A DNA stretch of 64,000 bases from Roseovarius sp. SCSIO 43702 (GTDB taxonomy: Bacteria; Pseudomonadota; Alphaproteobacteria; Rhodobacterales; Rhodobacteraceae). Numbering within the stretch: position 1 is the first letter of the stretch; every line of letters starts with the position of its first letter. The notes below the pieces were generated by a model. It made no database searches. It worked only from the letters and a program-made list of their open reading frames with translations, and was not told the DNA's origin. The stretch lies in contig NZ_CP080623.1 of NCBI RefSeq assembly GCF_019599045.1, positions 952,501 to 1,016,500 of the forward strand. The letters are read 5' to 3'. A program made the position numbers and the translations under genes. Positions 1 through 8,216 of this stretch are shown here, piece by piece.

Positions 1-1164
1 CTTGGCCGCGTCCTGCACCGGCCCGGCGTCGAAGGCGACCGAGGCCACGAAGAGCGAGACGGTGAAGCCGATGGCGGCGACGAACCCGATGGTGACGAGA
101 TCGACGATCCGCATCCCCTTGGGAATCCCGAGGTTGAGCGGCCTGGCGGCGATCCAGCCGAAGAGCAGGATGCCCACCGGCTTGCCCACGAAGAGCCCCG
201 CCAGCACGAGCCAGGTGGCCGGGCCGATCGACTGGAACTGAACGCCCGCGTTGCAGAGCCCGAAAAGGAAGAGCACGATCTCGACCGGGTGCTTGAGCGC
301 GTGTTCGAGCACGTTGAGCAGGTCGCCGAGGCTTCTCTCGGCCTCCGAGAAGATGCCGAAGGCCCGGTCGGCATGGGGGATCGCCGGGATGATGGGCAAG
401 AGGCCCAGCGCCGGGTGAAGCCCCGACTGCATGAAGCCATACCAGCTTATGCAGCCGCCGATCACGTAGGGAAGTCCGCCCAGCGCCATGCGCACGCGGG
501 TCGAATGGGGCCGCTCGGGGCGCCCCCGGTCCATGTAGCGCGGCAGCCAGTTGAACAGGATGAACACCGCCAGCGACGCGCCGAAGGACAGCAGGAGCCA
601 TTCCGGCGCCAGTTCGCCCGAGGGGTAGAAGATCGCGAGGATGATGAGCCCCGCCGCGTCGTCGGCGATGGCCAGAAGCAGCAGGAACCGCACCGCCGGA
701 TGGCCCGCGCCGAAGACGATCCGCCCCACGAGATAGGAAAACGCGATATCCGTGGCGGTGGGGATGGCCCATCCGTTCGCGACCGCGTTGTAGGTCTCGG
801 ACCCCATGATCGAGGCGAGCCCCAGGTAGACCGCGATCGGCCCGAACATCCCGCCGGCCGTGGCGAAAAGCGGGGTCGCCGCCTTTTTGCCGCGCAGCGA
901 CCCCTCCTTGAGGATCACCGCCTCCCAGACCTCCTTGGCGGCGATGGCGAAGAAGAGCGCCATGAGCACGTCGTTGACGAGGTAGTGCAGCGTGAGCGTG
1001 CGGTGCCCGTCATGCAGGTGGCCGATCGGGGCATGGTCCCAGATCCTGAACTCGACGAAATGGTGATAGCTGTCGTAATCCGCATTGACCCAGACGAGGG
1101 CCGTGACCGCGCCGAAGATCAGGAGGAGGGAGTAATCGGCGAGAAAAGTCCAGACGCGATACAT
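1..1164 (-). CDS. nhaA: Na+/H+ antiporter NhaA (3' end beyond window)
   Basis: This gene encodes an inner-membrane sodium/proton antiporter of the NhaA family, used for sodium and pH homeostasis. Reading leftward from the ATG at 1164, 388 codons are open with no stop before the window edge, so the C-terminus is cut off. The protein starts MYRVWTFLADYS and is a series of long hydrophobic segments. The family core is visible: a GWAIPTATDIAF-type segment, then the adjacent Asp pair in LLLLAIADDAAGLI, which in NhaA binds the transported ions. NhaA proteins usually have 380-450 residues, so nearly all of it is present. The gene lies 113 bases downstream of the arsP-like gene on the same strand, with an inverted repeat between them. 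Confidence 0.93.
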   Translation of the reverse strand, partial: MYRVWTFLADYSLLLIFGAVTALVWVNADYDSYHHFVEFRIWDHAPIGHLHDGHRTLTLHYLVNDVLMALFFAIAAKEVWEAVILKEGSLRGKKAATPLFATAGGMFGPIAVYLGLASIMGSETYNAVANGWAIPTATDIAFSYLVGRIVFGAGHPAVRFLLLLAIADDAAGLIILAIFYPSGELAPEWLLLSFGASLAVFILFNWLPRYMDRGRPERPHSTRVRMALGGLPYVIGGCISWYGFMQSGLHPALGLLPIIPAIPHADRAFGIFSEAERSLGDLLNVLEHALKHPVEIVLFLFGLCNAGVQFQSIGPATWLVLAGLFVGKPVGILLFGWIAARPLNLGIPKGMRIVDLVTIGFVAAIGFTVSLFVASVAFDAGPVQDAAK

Positions 1165-1242
1165 GTGGTCACTTTGGATTCGGGTGTCCCTGAGCCCGGG
1201 GAAGTAGGGCATCCGACCGCCTTGGGCAACCGACGAACCCGC

Positions 1243-1266
1243 GCCCGGCCGCAGTTCGGGCCGGGC
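1243..1266 (-). terminator. GC-rich inverted repeat after the arsP-like gene
   Basis: A perfect 8-base inverted repeat (GCCCGGCC, 8-base loop, GGCCGGGC) lies just past the stop codon of the arsP-like gene and before nhaA. It has no clear T-tract on the minus strand, so it may act only as a weak terminator or RNA-stabilising hairpin. Confidence 0.4.
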
Positions 1267-1277
1267 GGGGCGTGGTC

Positions 1278-2306
1278 TCAGGCCAGCGCCTGCCAGGCGA
1301 GGCCGGCCATCACCGCGCCGGTGAAGGCGAAGGCGATGTAGGCGGCGAAGACGCGCGGCTTGACCAGTGCCCAGACCGCGATGGCCGCGGGGATGCAGCT
1401 CACCCCGCCCGCGATCACGAAGGACATGGCGGCGCCGTCGCTCATCCCCTGCGCGAGAAGCGCGTCGACGAGCGGCACCGCGGCATAGCCGTTGAGATAG
1501 GCCGGCGCGCCGACGAGGGCGCCCATCAGGATCGGGCCGATGCCGTCCCCGCCCAGCACCGCCCCGATCCAGTCGGCGGGCATGTAGTGCAGCATCAGGG
1601 CTTCGACGACGTAGGCGAGCGCCAGCCATTTCAGCAGGAAAAGCGCGTTCTCGGTCGCCGTGCGCCGGAAGGTCGCGCGCCGTTCGGGCGCCTGCCAGAA
1701 ACGCCAGACGGGGCGTCCCCGGAAGGGTGTCGTGCTGCCCGAGCAGCACCCGCCGCAGGAGGGGGCCGCCGTCTTGCGCAGCGGGTCCGCGAAGACCACC
1801 GAGCGTGCCGCGAGCATCGTCGCGTATCCGCCCATCAGCCCGATCGAGATGGCCGCCAGCGTCTTGGCCACCGCGAAATCCAGCCCCAGCGTGCCCGAGG
1901 TGATGAGGAACATCGCCGGGTCCATGAGCGGCGAGGCCAGCCAGAAGGCCATGACGGCGGCAAGCGGCGCACCCACGGCCAGCATCGCGGCGATGAAGGG
2001 GATCACCTCGCACGAGCAGAAGGGCGAGACGCCGCCCAGCACCGCGGCGAAAGCCACCATGCGCACCTGCCGCCCCTCGAAGGCGCGCGCGATGAGCGCC
2101 TCGGCCCCGGTCGCCTTGAGCCACGCCACGGCCAGCACCGCCACGGCGATGAAGATCGAGGTGTGGGCCAGGGAGACGGCCGCGAAGCTGGCCGTGGGGA
2201 TCGCGCGCTCGGGGTCGAGCACCGCGACGAGCGCGAGGATCATCGCGATCGAAAGCCACACGCGGTCGATCCGGGCAAGGGGGCGCGGTGCGGTGGTGTC
2301 AGCCAT
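1278..2306 (-). CDS. ArsP/SO_0444-type permease, putative metal(loid) efflux
   Basis: This 342-residue integral membrane protein resembles the DUF318 (ArsP_1/YraQ) permeases, which include the organoarsenical exporter ArsP and the SO_0444 Cu/Zn efflux group. About eight hydrophobic segments are visible. The first membrane block contains the motif SPFCSCEVIPF, a hallmark of the family. A soluble loop in the middle carries a cysteine cluster, SCGGCCSG, that could bind a soft metal or arsenic(III). The chosen ATG at 2306 overlaps the end of the ArsR-type regulator by 8 bases, which implies translational coupling and control by that repressor. The substrate cannot be told from sequence: As(III), organoarsenicals, Cu and Zn are all possible. 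Confidence 0.8.
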   Translation of the reverse strand: MADTTAPRPLARIDRVWLSIAMILALVAVLDPERAIPTASFAAVSLAHTSIFIAVAVLAVAWLKATGAEALIARAFEGRQVRMVAFAAVLGGVSPFCSCEVIPFIAAMLAVGAPLAAVMAFWLASPLMDPAMFLITSGTLGLDFAVAKTLAAISIGLMGGYATMLAARSVVFADPLRKTAAPSCGGCCSGSTTPFRGRPVWRFWQAPERRATFRRTATENALFLLKWLALAYVVEALMLHYMPADWIGAVLGGDGIGPILMGALVGAPAYLNGYAAVPLVDALLAQGMSDGAAMSFVIAGGVSCIPAAIAVWALVKPRVFAAYIAFAFTGAVMAGLAWQALA

Positions 2307-2643
2307 GGTCGTGCTCCTCGTGGGGGTGGGCGCTGTCGGCGCAGCATTCGCGCAGCAGGAAATCCGAGAGCGCGCGCAGCTCGTCATAGGCGACGGCGGC
2401 GCAGATGATGGACCGGCCGCGCTTTTCCTGCGCGACGAGGCCCGCCTGCGCAAGGATGCGCATGTGATGCGTGAGCGTCGAGCCGGTGACGCCGCTGCGT
2501 GCGCCCAGTTCGCCGATGCTGAGCCCCTCGGGCCCGGCCCGCACCAGCGCGCGCAGCACCGAAAGCCGCTGCTCGCTGCCGAGCGCCGCGAAGGTCGAGG
2601 CGGCGGCGACGATGTCGGGGGTGGAGGGGTCTGTTATTTTCAT
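2299..2643 (-). CDS. ArsR/SmtB-family metal-responsive repressor
   Basis: The product is a 114-residue winged-helix regulator of the ArsR/SmtB type, probably a dimeric repressor released from DNA by metal or metalloid binding. The recognition-helix region reads SIGELGARSGVTGSTLTHHMRILAQAGLV, typical of the family, followed by the beta-wing (EKRGRSI). The C-terminus is unusual: a vicinal cysteine pair (RECCADS) is followed by a His/Glu-rich tail (HPHEEHDHG), a plausible sensing site. The ATG at 2643 was chosen over one 12 codons upstream because the upstream sequence overlaps a palindrome that looks like the operator. The gene overlaps the permease by 8 bases. Confidence 0.88.
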   Translation of the reverse strand: MKITDPSTPDIVAAASTFAALGSEQRLSVLRALVRAGPEGLSIGELGARSGVTGSTLTHHMRILAQAGLVAQEKRGRSIICAAVAYDELRALSDFLLRECCADSAHPHEEHDHG

Positions 2644-2645
2644 GA

Positions 2646-2706
2646 ATTTCGAAATATAGAAGACCCATTCGAGTCGCAAGCCATATTTCTAGAATTATCG
2701 AAATAT
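2646..2706. promoter_or_regulatory. Candidate ArsR operator sites
   Basis: Two related AT-rich palindromes sit directly upstream of the arsR-type start in otherwise GC-rich DNA. At 2646-2655 there is a perfect palindrome ATTTCGAAAT. At 2683-2706 there is ATATTTC, 10 bases, then GAAATAT. Both share the half-site ATTTC/GAAAT. The position between the divergent uracil-DNA glycosylase-like gene and arsR fits an autoregulatory operator. This is inference; binding is untested. Confidence 0.55.
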
Positions 2707-2760
2707 GACAGATGCGCCCGCACGCTTGCACCTCGCGGCGCGCGACATATCTTCGCCCCC

Positions 2761-3372
2761 ATGACCGCGCCCCCCGATCCCGCCGATGCCGACGCCCTGG
2801 CCCGGGGCATCCGCGCCTGCCGTCTCTGCGCGCCGCGCTTCGCCGCGACCGCGACGGCCCACGCGCCACGCCCGGTGGCGTGGTTCGCCGAAGGCGCGCG
2901 CATCCTCGTCGCGGGGCAGGCACCGGGGTTGCGCGTCCACGAGACGGGCCTTCCGTTCAACGATGCCTCGGGCGACAGGCTGCGCGACTGGCTCGGGATC
3001 GACCGCGAGACCTTCTACGACACCTCGCGCGTCGCGATCGTGCCGATGGCCTTCTGCTTTCCGGGCTACGATGCCAAGGGCTCGGACCTGCCGCCGCCCG
3101 CGATCTGCCGCGCGACGTGGCACGACCGAGTGATGGCCGCGCTGGGCGACATCGCGTTGACCGTGCCCGTGGGCGGCCATGCGCATCGCTACCACATGGG
3201 CACCCGCGCGGGCGTGACCGAGACGGTCGCGGGCTGGCGCGCCCATGCGCCGCAGGTCTTTCCCTTGCCTCACCCGAGCTGGCGCAATACCGGGTGGCTG
3301 AAGAAGAACCCGTGGTTCGCGGACGAGGTGCTGCCGGCGCTGCGCGCGCGGGTGAAGGAGGTGCTTTGGTGA
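2761..3372 (+). CDS. Uracil-DNA glycosylase family protein
   Basis: This 203-residue protein belongs to the uracil-DNA glycosylase superfamily (families that include MUG-, SMUG- and Fe-S-type enzymes). Two diagnostic motifs are present: VAGQAPGLRVHETGLPFND near residue 50, the GxxPG-type active-site loop, and LPHPSWRNTGW near residue 175, the HPSxxN-type minor-groove loop. The N-terminal part has a pair CRLCAPRF that could be half of the Fe-S ligand set seen in family 4/5 enzymes, but a full four-cysteine set is not evident. Its last codon overlaps the SseB-like gene by 4 bases. It is probably a base-excision repair enzyme, although activity is not proved by sequence. Confidence 0.75.
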   Translation: MTAPPDPADADALARGIRACRLCAPRFAATATAHAPRPVAWFAEGARILVAGQAPGLRVHETGLPFNDASGDRLRDWLGIDRETFYDTSRVAIVPMAFCFPGYDAKGSDLPPPAICRATWHDRVMAALGDIALTVPVGGHAHRYHMGTRAGVTETVAGWRAHAPQVFPLPHPSWRNTGWLKKNPWFADEVLPALRARVKEVLW

Positions 3373-4145
3373 CGGAAGAGACGGCGCTCGACCGGGCGCA
3401 TGAGGCCGCCGAGGCGGACGAGGGCGCGCGGCTGGCCTACTGGAACACGCTTGCCGGGACCGAGCTTTTCCTCATGCTGGCCGAGGAGGCCGAGGAGGAG
3501 GCGGTCACGCCCGAGACCTTCCCGGTCGAGGGGGTGGACTATGTGCTGGCCTTCGATCGCGAGGCGCGGCTGGCCCGGTTCGCGGGGCGCGAGGTGCCCT
3601 ATGCGGGTCTGAGCGGGCGGGCCCTCGCTGCGCTTCTCGCGCCGCAGGGGCTTGGCCTTGCGCTCAATCCCGAGGTGGCGCCCTCGGCCACGCTCATCGC
3701 GCCCGGGGCGCTGGCGTGGCTGGCCGAGATGACGGGCGGCGCCCCCGAGAGCCACGAGGCGCGCATCGCCGCGATGTCGCCACCGGGCGGCCTGCCCGAG
3801 GCGCTGCTGCCGGCGCTCGACGCGAAGCTTGCCACTGCGGCGGGGCTCGCACCGCTGGCCTATCTCGTGGGCGTCACCTTCGAGGGCGGCGCGCGGGGGC
3901 ATATGCTAGGTTTCGTCGACGCGCGCCCCGGGGCCGAGGGCGCGCTGGCCCGCGCGGTGCGCGAGGCGCTGGTCTTTTCCGGCCTTGAGGCGGCGGCGCT
4001 GGAGGTGGGGTTCTTTGCAGGCTCCGACGCGATGGCGGCGCGGCTGGCGCGGCACGGGCTGCGCTTCGACCTGCCCGAGCCGCCGAAGGCGGAACCGCTC
4101 ACCGCACCGGGGCGCGACCCCGACAACCCGCCGCGCCTGCGCTGA
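3369..4145 (+). CDS. SseB-like protein
   Basis: The 258-residue product resembles SseB-family proteins, which have an N-terminal SseB fold of uncertain role and, in many members, a C-terminal region. The start is taken as GTG at 3369, overlapping the stop of the upstream glycosylase-family gene in a GTGA arrangement; no ATG lies nearby. The N-terminus is acidic and Ala/Glu-rich, followed by a segment ETFPVEGVDYVLAFD and GREVPYAGLSGRALAALL that are typical of the SseB core. No signal peptide or membrane segment is seen. Function in this family is poorly known; the tight coupling to a repair-type gene is the only context clue. Confidence 0.7.
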   Translation: MTEETALDRAHEAAEADEGARLAYWNTLAGTELFLMLAEEAEEEAVTPETFPVEGVDYVLAFDREARLARFAGREVPYAGLSGRALAALLAPQGLGLALNPEVAPSATLIAPGALAWLAEMTGGAPESHEARIAAMSPPGGLPEALLPALDAKLATAAGLAPLAYLVGVTFEGGARGHMLGFVDARPGAEGALARAVREALVFSGLEAAALEVGFFAGSDAMAARLARHGLRFDLPEPPKAEPLTAPGRDPDNPPRLR

Positions 4146-4156
4146 GGCGGGGAGGC

Positions 4157-4180
4157 GCCGGGACATGCGCATGTCCCGGC
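4157..4180. terminator. Perfect 24-base palindrome between convergent genes
   Basis: GCCGGGACATGC is followed immediately by its exact reverse complement. It lies between the convergent SseB-like and ghrA-type genes, so it could serve as a bidirectional terminator. It has no T-run on either strand. Confidence 0.55.
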
Positions 4181-4202
4181 CCGTCCCCCGCGCGGAGAGT
4201 GC

Positions 4203-5135
4203 CTAGTAGCCCAGCGTGCGGTTCACGAGATGCAGAAGCGGCTCGCCCGCCTCGCTGCGCCGGATGTTCTCGGCGATGACGTCGGCGGCCGTGCCGGCAC
4301 GGGTGTCCGACGCGATATGGGGCGTCACGGTCACGCGCGGGTGGCGCCAGTAGGGGTGATCGTCGGGCAGCGGCTCAACCCGGAACGTGTCGAGCGTCGC
4401 GTGGCCGATATGTCCCTCGTCCAGCGCCGCGAGCAGCGCGTCGTCGTCGATGAGCGGCCCGCGCCCGGGGTTCAGGATCACCGCCCCGCGCGGCAGCAGC
4501 GCAAGACGCCGGGCGTCGAGCGTGTTCTCCGTCTCGGGCGTCTGCGGGAGGAGAAGGACGACGATCTCGGCCCCCTCGAGCGCCGCATCCAGCCCCGCGT
4601 TGCCGGCGAGACACCGCACGCCCGGCACGTCCTTCGGGCCGCGGCTCCAGCCCGTCACCGGAAATCCGAGACCCATCAGCGCCTCGGCGCAGGCGATGCC
4701 GAGCGCGCCAAGACCCAGGATCGTCACCGGCCGGTCGGGCGCGAGCGGCGGCGCGCCTTGCTTCCAGACGCAGTCGGGGTTCACGATATGCGCATCCATC
4801 CCGAGGTGATGGCGCAGAACATGGCCCGTCACCCACTCGACCATCCCGCGCCGCAGACCGTCATCCACCATCCGGGTCAGCGGCTGGGTCAGCGTCTCGT
4901 TGTCCACGATCTTCTCGACCCCCGCCCAGAGGCTCAGCACCGCCTTGGCGCGGGTGTAGGAGGTGAAATCCTGCACCGGCCCGTTCGGGGCGTAGACGAT
5001 GTAATCCACCTCTTCGGGCGCGATCTCGGGCGAGACATGGGCGTCGATCCCCTCGCGGGCGAGGGCCGCGTCCAGAAGAGGTTGATACTCCGCCCAGCGA
5101 TCCGGGCGGCCTGCGAAAAGAACATTGACGGACAT
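4203..5135 (-). CDS. D-2-hydroxyacid dehydrogenase, glyoxylate/hydroxypyruvate reductase A type
   Basis: This 310-residue cytosolic enzyme is an NAD(P)H-dependent D-isomer-specific 2-hydroxyacid dehydrogenase, closest in layout to GhrA, which reduces glyoxylate and hydroxypyruvate. The nucleotide-binding motif GLGALG starts at residue 141. The catalytic trio can be seen: Arg225 in NPGRGPLID, Glu254 in RVEPLPDDHP and His273 in TPHIAS. The start at 5135 (MSVNVLFAGR) is preferred to an upstream in-frame ATG lying inside rodA. It follows rodA by only 4 bases and is probably co-transcribed with the cell-shape genes, although no functional link is apparent. Confidence 0.85.
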   Translation of the reverse strand: MSVNVLFAGRPDRWAEYQPLLDAALAREGIDAHVSPEIAPEEVDYIVYAPNGPVQDFTSYTRAKAVLSLWAGVEKIVDNETLTQPLTRMVDDGLRRGMVEWVTGHVLRHHLGMDAHIVNPDCVWKQGAPPLAPDRPVTILGLGALGIACAEALMGLGFPVTGWSRGPKDVPGVRCLAGNAGLDAALEGAEIVVLLLPQTPETENTLDARRLALLPRGAVILNPGRGPLIDDDALLAALDEGHIGHATLDTFRVEPLPDDHPYWRHPRVTVTPHIASDTRAGTAADVIAENIRRSEAGEPLLHLVNRTLGY

Positions 5136-5139
5136 GGGG

Positions 5140-6279
5140 TTACCTTGGTCTGTGAACATGCGCGCTTTGGACGAGGCCAAAGCCCAGAAGCAGCACCAGC
5201 ATGGCCGAGCCGCCGTAGCTCACCAGCGGGAGCGGCACGCCCACGACCGGCGCGAGCCCCATGACCATCGACATGTTGACCGCGAAGTAAAGGAAGAAAT
5301 TGACCGCGACGCCAAGGGTCAGGAGGGCGGCGAACCGCTCCTTCTGCTGAAGCGCCGAAAGCACGCAGAAGAGGATGATGAGCGCGTAGAGCGCCAGCAG
5401 CGACGCGCCGCCCAGGAAGCCCAGTTCCTCGGCCAGGGTGGTGAAGATGAAATCGGTGTGTTTCTCGGGCAGGAAGTTGAGCTGGCTCTGCGTGCCCTGC
5501 ATGAAGCCGCGCCCGGTCCAGCCGCCCGAGCCGAGCGCGATCTTGGACTGCGTGATGTGGTAGCCCGCGCCCAGCGGATCGGTCGAGGGGTCGATGAACG
5601 TGTCGATGCGCCGGAACTGGTAATCCGCCAGGAGCTGCCACGGCGTGCCGCGCGACATGAAGACCACCGTGACGAGCCCGCCGCCCGCAACGATCACCGC
5701 CGCGAAATAGAGCCAGTGGACCCCCGCGAGGAACATCATGAGCCCGCCCACCGTGACGAGCAGGATCGCCGTGCCGAGGTCGGGTTGCTTGAGCACGAGG
5801 TAGACCGGCACGAGGATCACGATGATCGGCAACAGCACCCAGAACGGATGGGATTTGCGCGTGCGCGGAAGCCAGTCGTAATAGGCCGCGAGCGCCATGA
5901 CGAGCGCGATCTTCATCAGCTCCGAGGGTTGCAGGCGCATGAAGCCGAGGTCGATCCAGCGCTGTGCGCCCATGCCGACCGCCCCGACGTATTCCACCGC
6001 CACCAGGAGCGCGAGCGACACGAGGTAGGCCGCCGCCGAGACCGACCGCCAGTACCAGATCGGGATCAGCGCCACGACGATCATCATCGCGAAGCCGAGC
6101 GCGAAGCGCTTCATCTGGGCCGAGGACCACGGGTCGAGCGTGCCGCCGGCCACCGAGTAGAGCATGAGGAAGCCGACGCAGGCCACGGCCGTGACGAGCA
6201 GGATGAGCGCCCAGTTGAGATAGAGCACCTTGCTCAGCCCCGAGGGCACGTGCTTGACGGTATACTCGAGATAGCTCAT
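5140..6279 (-). CDS. rodA: Rod shape-determining protein RodA (SEDS glycosyltransferase)
   Basis: RodA is the SEDS-family peptidoglycan polymerase of the elongasome and works with PBP2. The 379-residue protein has about ten transmembrane segments and the family motifs: GAQRWIDLGFMRLQPSELMKI in the first third, KQPDLGTAILL in the middle, and FLPEKHTDFIFTTLAEELGFLG followed by GVPLPLVSYGGSAML near the C-terminus. The Asp of the KQPDLG-type loop is the expected catalytic residue. The ATG at 6279 overlaps the 3' end of mrdA by 4 bases. It sits in the order mreB-mreC-mreD-mrdA-rodA. Confidence 0.95.
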   Translation of the reverse strand: MSYLEYTVKHVPSGLSKVLYLNWALILLVTAVACVGFLMLYSVAGGTLDPWSSAQMKRFALGFAMMIVVALIPIWYWRSVSAAAYLVSLALLVAVEYVGAVGMGAQRWIDLGFMRLQPSELMKIALVMALAAYYDWLPRTRKSHPFWVLLPIIVILVPVYLVLKQPDLGTAILLVTVGGLMMFLAGVHWLYFAAVIVAGGGLVTVVFMSRGTPWQLLADYQFRRIDTFIDPSTDPLGAGYHITQSKIALGSGGWTGRGFMQGTQSQLNFLPEKHTDFIFTTLAEELGFLGGASLLALYALIILFCVLSALQQKERFAALLTLGVAVNFFLYFAVNMSMVMGLAPVVGVPLPLVSYGGSAMLVLLLGFGLVQSAHVHRPR

Positions 6280-8216
6280 GCGCGATCCCCCGCCGCGGCC
6301 TCGCGTTCCTCGCGCTCGCGCGCGATGCGCTCCTGGAGCGCCTTGATGCGGCTGCGCTGGCTGCTCGGGTAGGCGTCGAGCGGGGGCGCCCCGCCGTAGA
6401 GCGCCTGGAGCGTGATGTCGCGCGCGATGGGCGCCGCGGCCTTCGAGCCGCCGCCGCCATGCTCGACCACGACCGACACCGCGATGCGCGGCGCGTCCGA
6501 GGGCGCGTAGTTGACGAAAAGCGCGTGATCGCGCCGCTCCCACGGGAGGTCCTCGTTGCGGAAGACGCCCCGCGCGCGTTCGGCGGCGGTGATGTTGCGC
6601 ACCTGGCTGGTGCCGGTCTTGCCGGACATCCGGTAGCCCTCCTCGACGATCCGGCTGCCATAGGCCGTGCCGCGCCGGTTGTTGCAGACCGCGTACATCG
6701 CGCGCCGCACCTCGCGCAGGTGGTTGGGGTTGAGACCCAGGTCCTCGCCGCCCGCGAGCGGCGTCTCGACCCCTTCGACGGATTTGAGCAGGCGCGGCGA
6801 CACCGCGCGCCCCGTCGCGATCCGCGCCGTCATCACCGCGAGATGCAGCGGAGAGGTGAGCACGAAGCCCTGGCCGATGGCCGAGTTGACCGAATCGCCC
6901 ACCACCCATTCCTCGCCGCGCGTCTCGCGCTTCCATTCCTTCGTGGGGATCAGCCCGGCGGCGACGCCGGTCATCGGAAGATCGTATTCCTCGCCCAGCC
7001 CGAGGCGGCGGGCCATCTCCGAGATCTTCTCGATCCCCACGCGCAGCGCCATCTCGTAGTAGAAGACGTCACAGCTCTCGCGGATCGAGCGGTTGAGATC
7101 CACGTTGCCGTGGCCCGCGCGTTTCCAGCAATGGAACCGCCGCCCGCTGACCTTGAGATGCCCTGGACAGTAGACGGTCTCGGAAGGCCCCACTTCGCCC
7201 GCCTCGAGCGCCGCGAGCAGCACCACCATCTTGAAGGTCGAGCCGGGCGGATAGACGCCCTGCACCGCCTTGTTGGGAAGCGGGCGATACTTGTTCTCGA
7301 GCAGCGCCTTGTAATCGGCGACCGAGATGCCGCGCACGAAGAGGTTGGGGTCGAAGGCGGGGGTGGAGCCGCAGGCGAGGATGTCGCCCGTCTCGGTGTC
7401 CATCACCACCGCGGCGGCGCTTTCGCCCCGGAGCCGCGCCTTGATGTATTCCTGGAGGTCGCTGTCGGTGGTGAGCTGCAGCGTCTTGCCGGCCTCGCCC
7501 TGGCGGCGGTCGAGCTCGCGCATGACGCGGCCCGCGGCGTTCTGCTCGACCCGGCGGGTGCCGGCCTTTCCGCGCAGCGTGTCCTCGAGCCGCTGTTCCA
7601 GCCCGACCTTGCCGATCTGGAACCGGGGGATCAGCAGAAGCTGGTCCGGCGCCTTGATCTGTTCGAGATCGCGGTCGCTCACCGGGCCCACGTAGCCCAC
7701 GATATGCGCGTAATCCTCGCCCTGCGGGTAGCGGCGCGAGAGGCCCACCTCGGGCCGCACGCCGGGCAGGGCGGGGGCGTTGACCGCGACGCGGCTCAGC
7801 GCCTCCCAGCTTACCCGGTCGGCGATGGTGACGGGGTGGATGCGCGAGCGGCGCATCTCCTCGCGGGCGCGCGCGACCTCTTCGGGGTCGAGCGTGATGA
7901 TTCGGCCCAGCCGCGCGATCACGTCGTCGACATCGCCTGCCTCCTCGCCGTCGAGCATGATGCGGTAGGACGGGACGTTCTCGGCGATGACCTTGCCGTT
8001 GCGGTCGAAGATCTGGCCGCGGGCGGGCGGGATGAGGCGGATCTTGATCCGGTTCTCCTCGGCCAGCAGGCGGAACTGGTCGGCCTGGTCGACCTGCAGA
8101 TGCCGCATCCGGAAGCCCAGCAGCCCGAGAAAGCCCAGCTGCGCCCCGCCAAGGATGAGCGCGCGGCGGTTGATCTGCCGGTGGCTCTCGGCGGTATCGC
8201 GTCCGGGCCGTCTCAT
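6276..8216 (-). CDS. mrdA: Penicillin-binding protein 2 (elongation transpeptidase)
   Basis: PBP2 crosslinks peptidoglycan during cell elongation and pairs with RodA. The 646-residue protein has an N-terminal membrane anchor (about residues 18-36), a pedestal domain with the RGQIFDRNGKVIAEN motif near residue 66, and a transpeptidase domain. The active-site motifs are all present: Ser326-Thr-Phe-Lys329 in PPGSTFK, Ser381-Cys-Asp383, and Lys533-Thr-Gly535 in SGKTGTSQ. The C-terminal 25 residues are highly charged (REREEREAAAGDRA). The start at 8216 overlaps mreD by 4 bases (ATGA). Confidence 0.95.
   Translation of the reverse strand: MRRPGRDTAESHRQINRRALILGGAQLGFLGLLGFRMRHLQVDQADQFRLLAEENRIKIRLIPPARGQIFDRNGKVIAENVPSYRIMLDGEEAGDVDDVIARLGRIITLDPEEVARAREEMRRSRIHPVTIADRVSWEALSRVAVNAPALPGVRPEVGLSRRYPQGEDYAHIVGYVGPVSDRDLEQIKAPDQLLLIPRFQIGKVGLEQRLEDTLRGKAGTRRVEQNAAGRVMRELDRRQGEAGKTLQLTTDSDLQEYIKARLRGESAAAVVMDTETGDILACGSTPAFDPNLFVRGISVADYKALLENKYRPLPNKAVQGVYPPGSTFKMVVLLAALEAGEVGPSETVYCPGHLKVSGRRFHCWKRAGHGNVDLNRSIRESCDVFYYEMALRVGIEKISEMARRLGLGEEYDLPMTGVAAGLIPTKEWKRETRGEEWVVGDSVNSAIGQGFVLTSPLHLAVMTARIATGRAVSPRLLKSVEGVETPLAGGEDLGLNPNHLREVRRAMYAVCNNRRGTAYGSRIVEEGYRMSGKTGTSQVRNITAAERARGVFRNEDLPWERRDHALFVNYAPSDAPRIAVSVVVEHGGGGSKAAAPIARDITLQALYGGAPPLDAYPSSQRSRIKALQERIAREREEREAAAGDRA

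Noticed and set aside
289..2408. Long plus-strand frames opposite nhaA and the arsP-like gene
   Set aside because: Their products are Arg/His/Gly-rich, typical of shadow frames in GC-rich DNA. The minus strand carries membrane proteins with family motifs.
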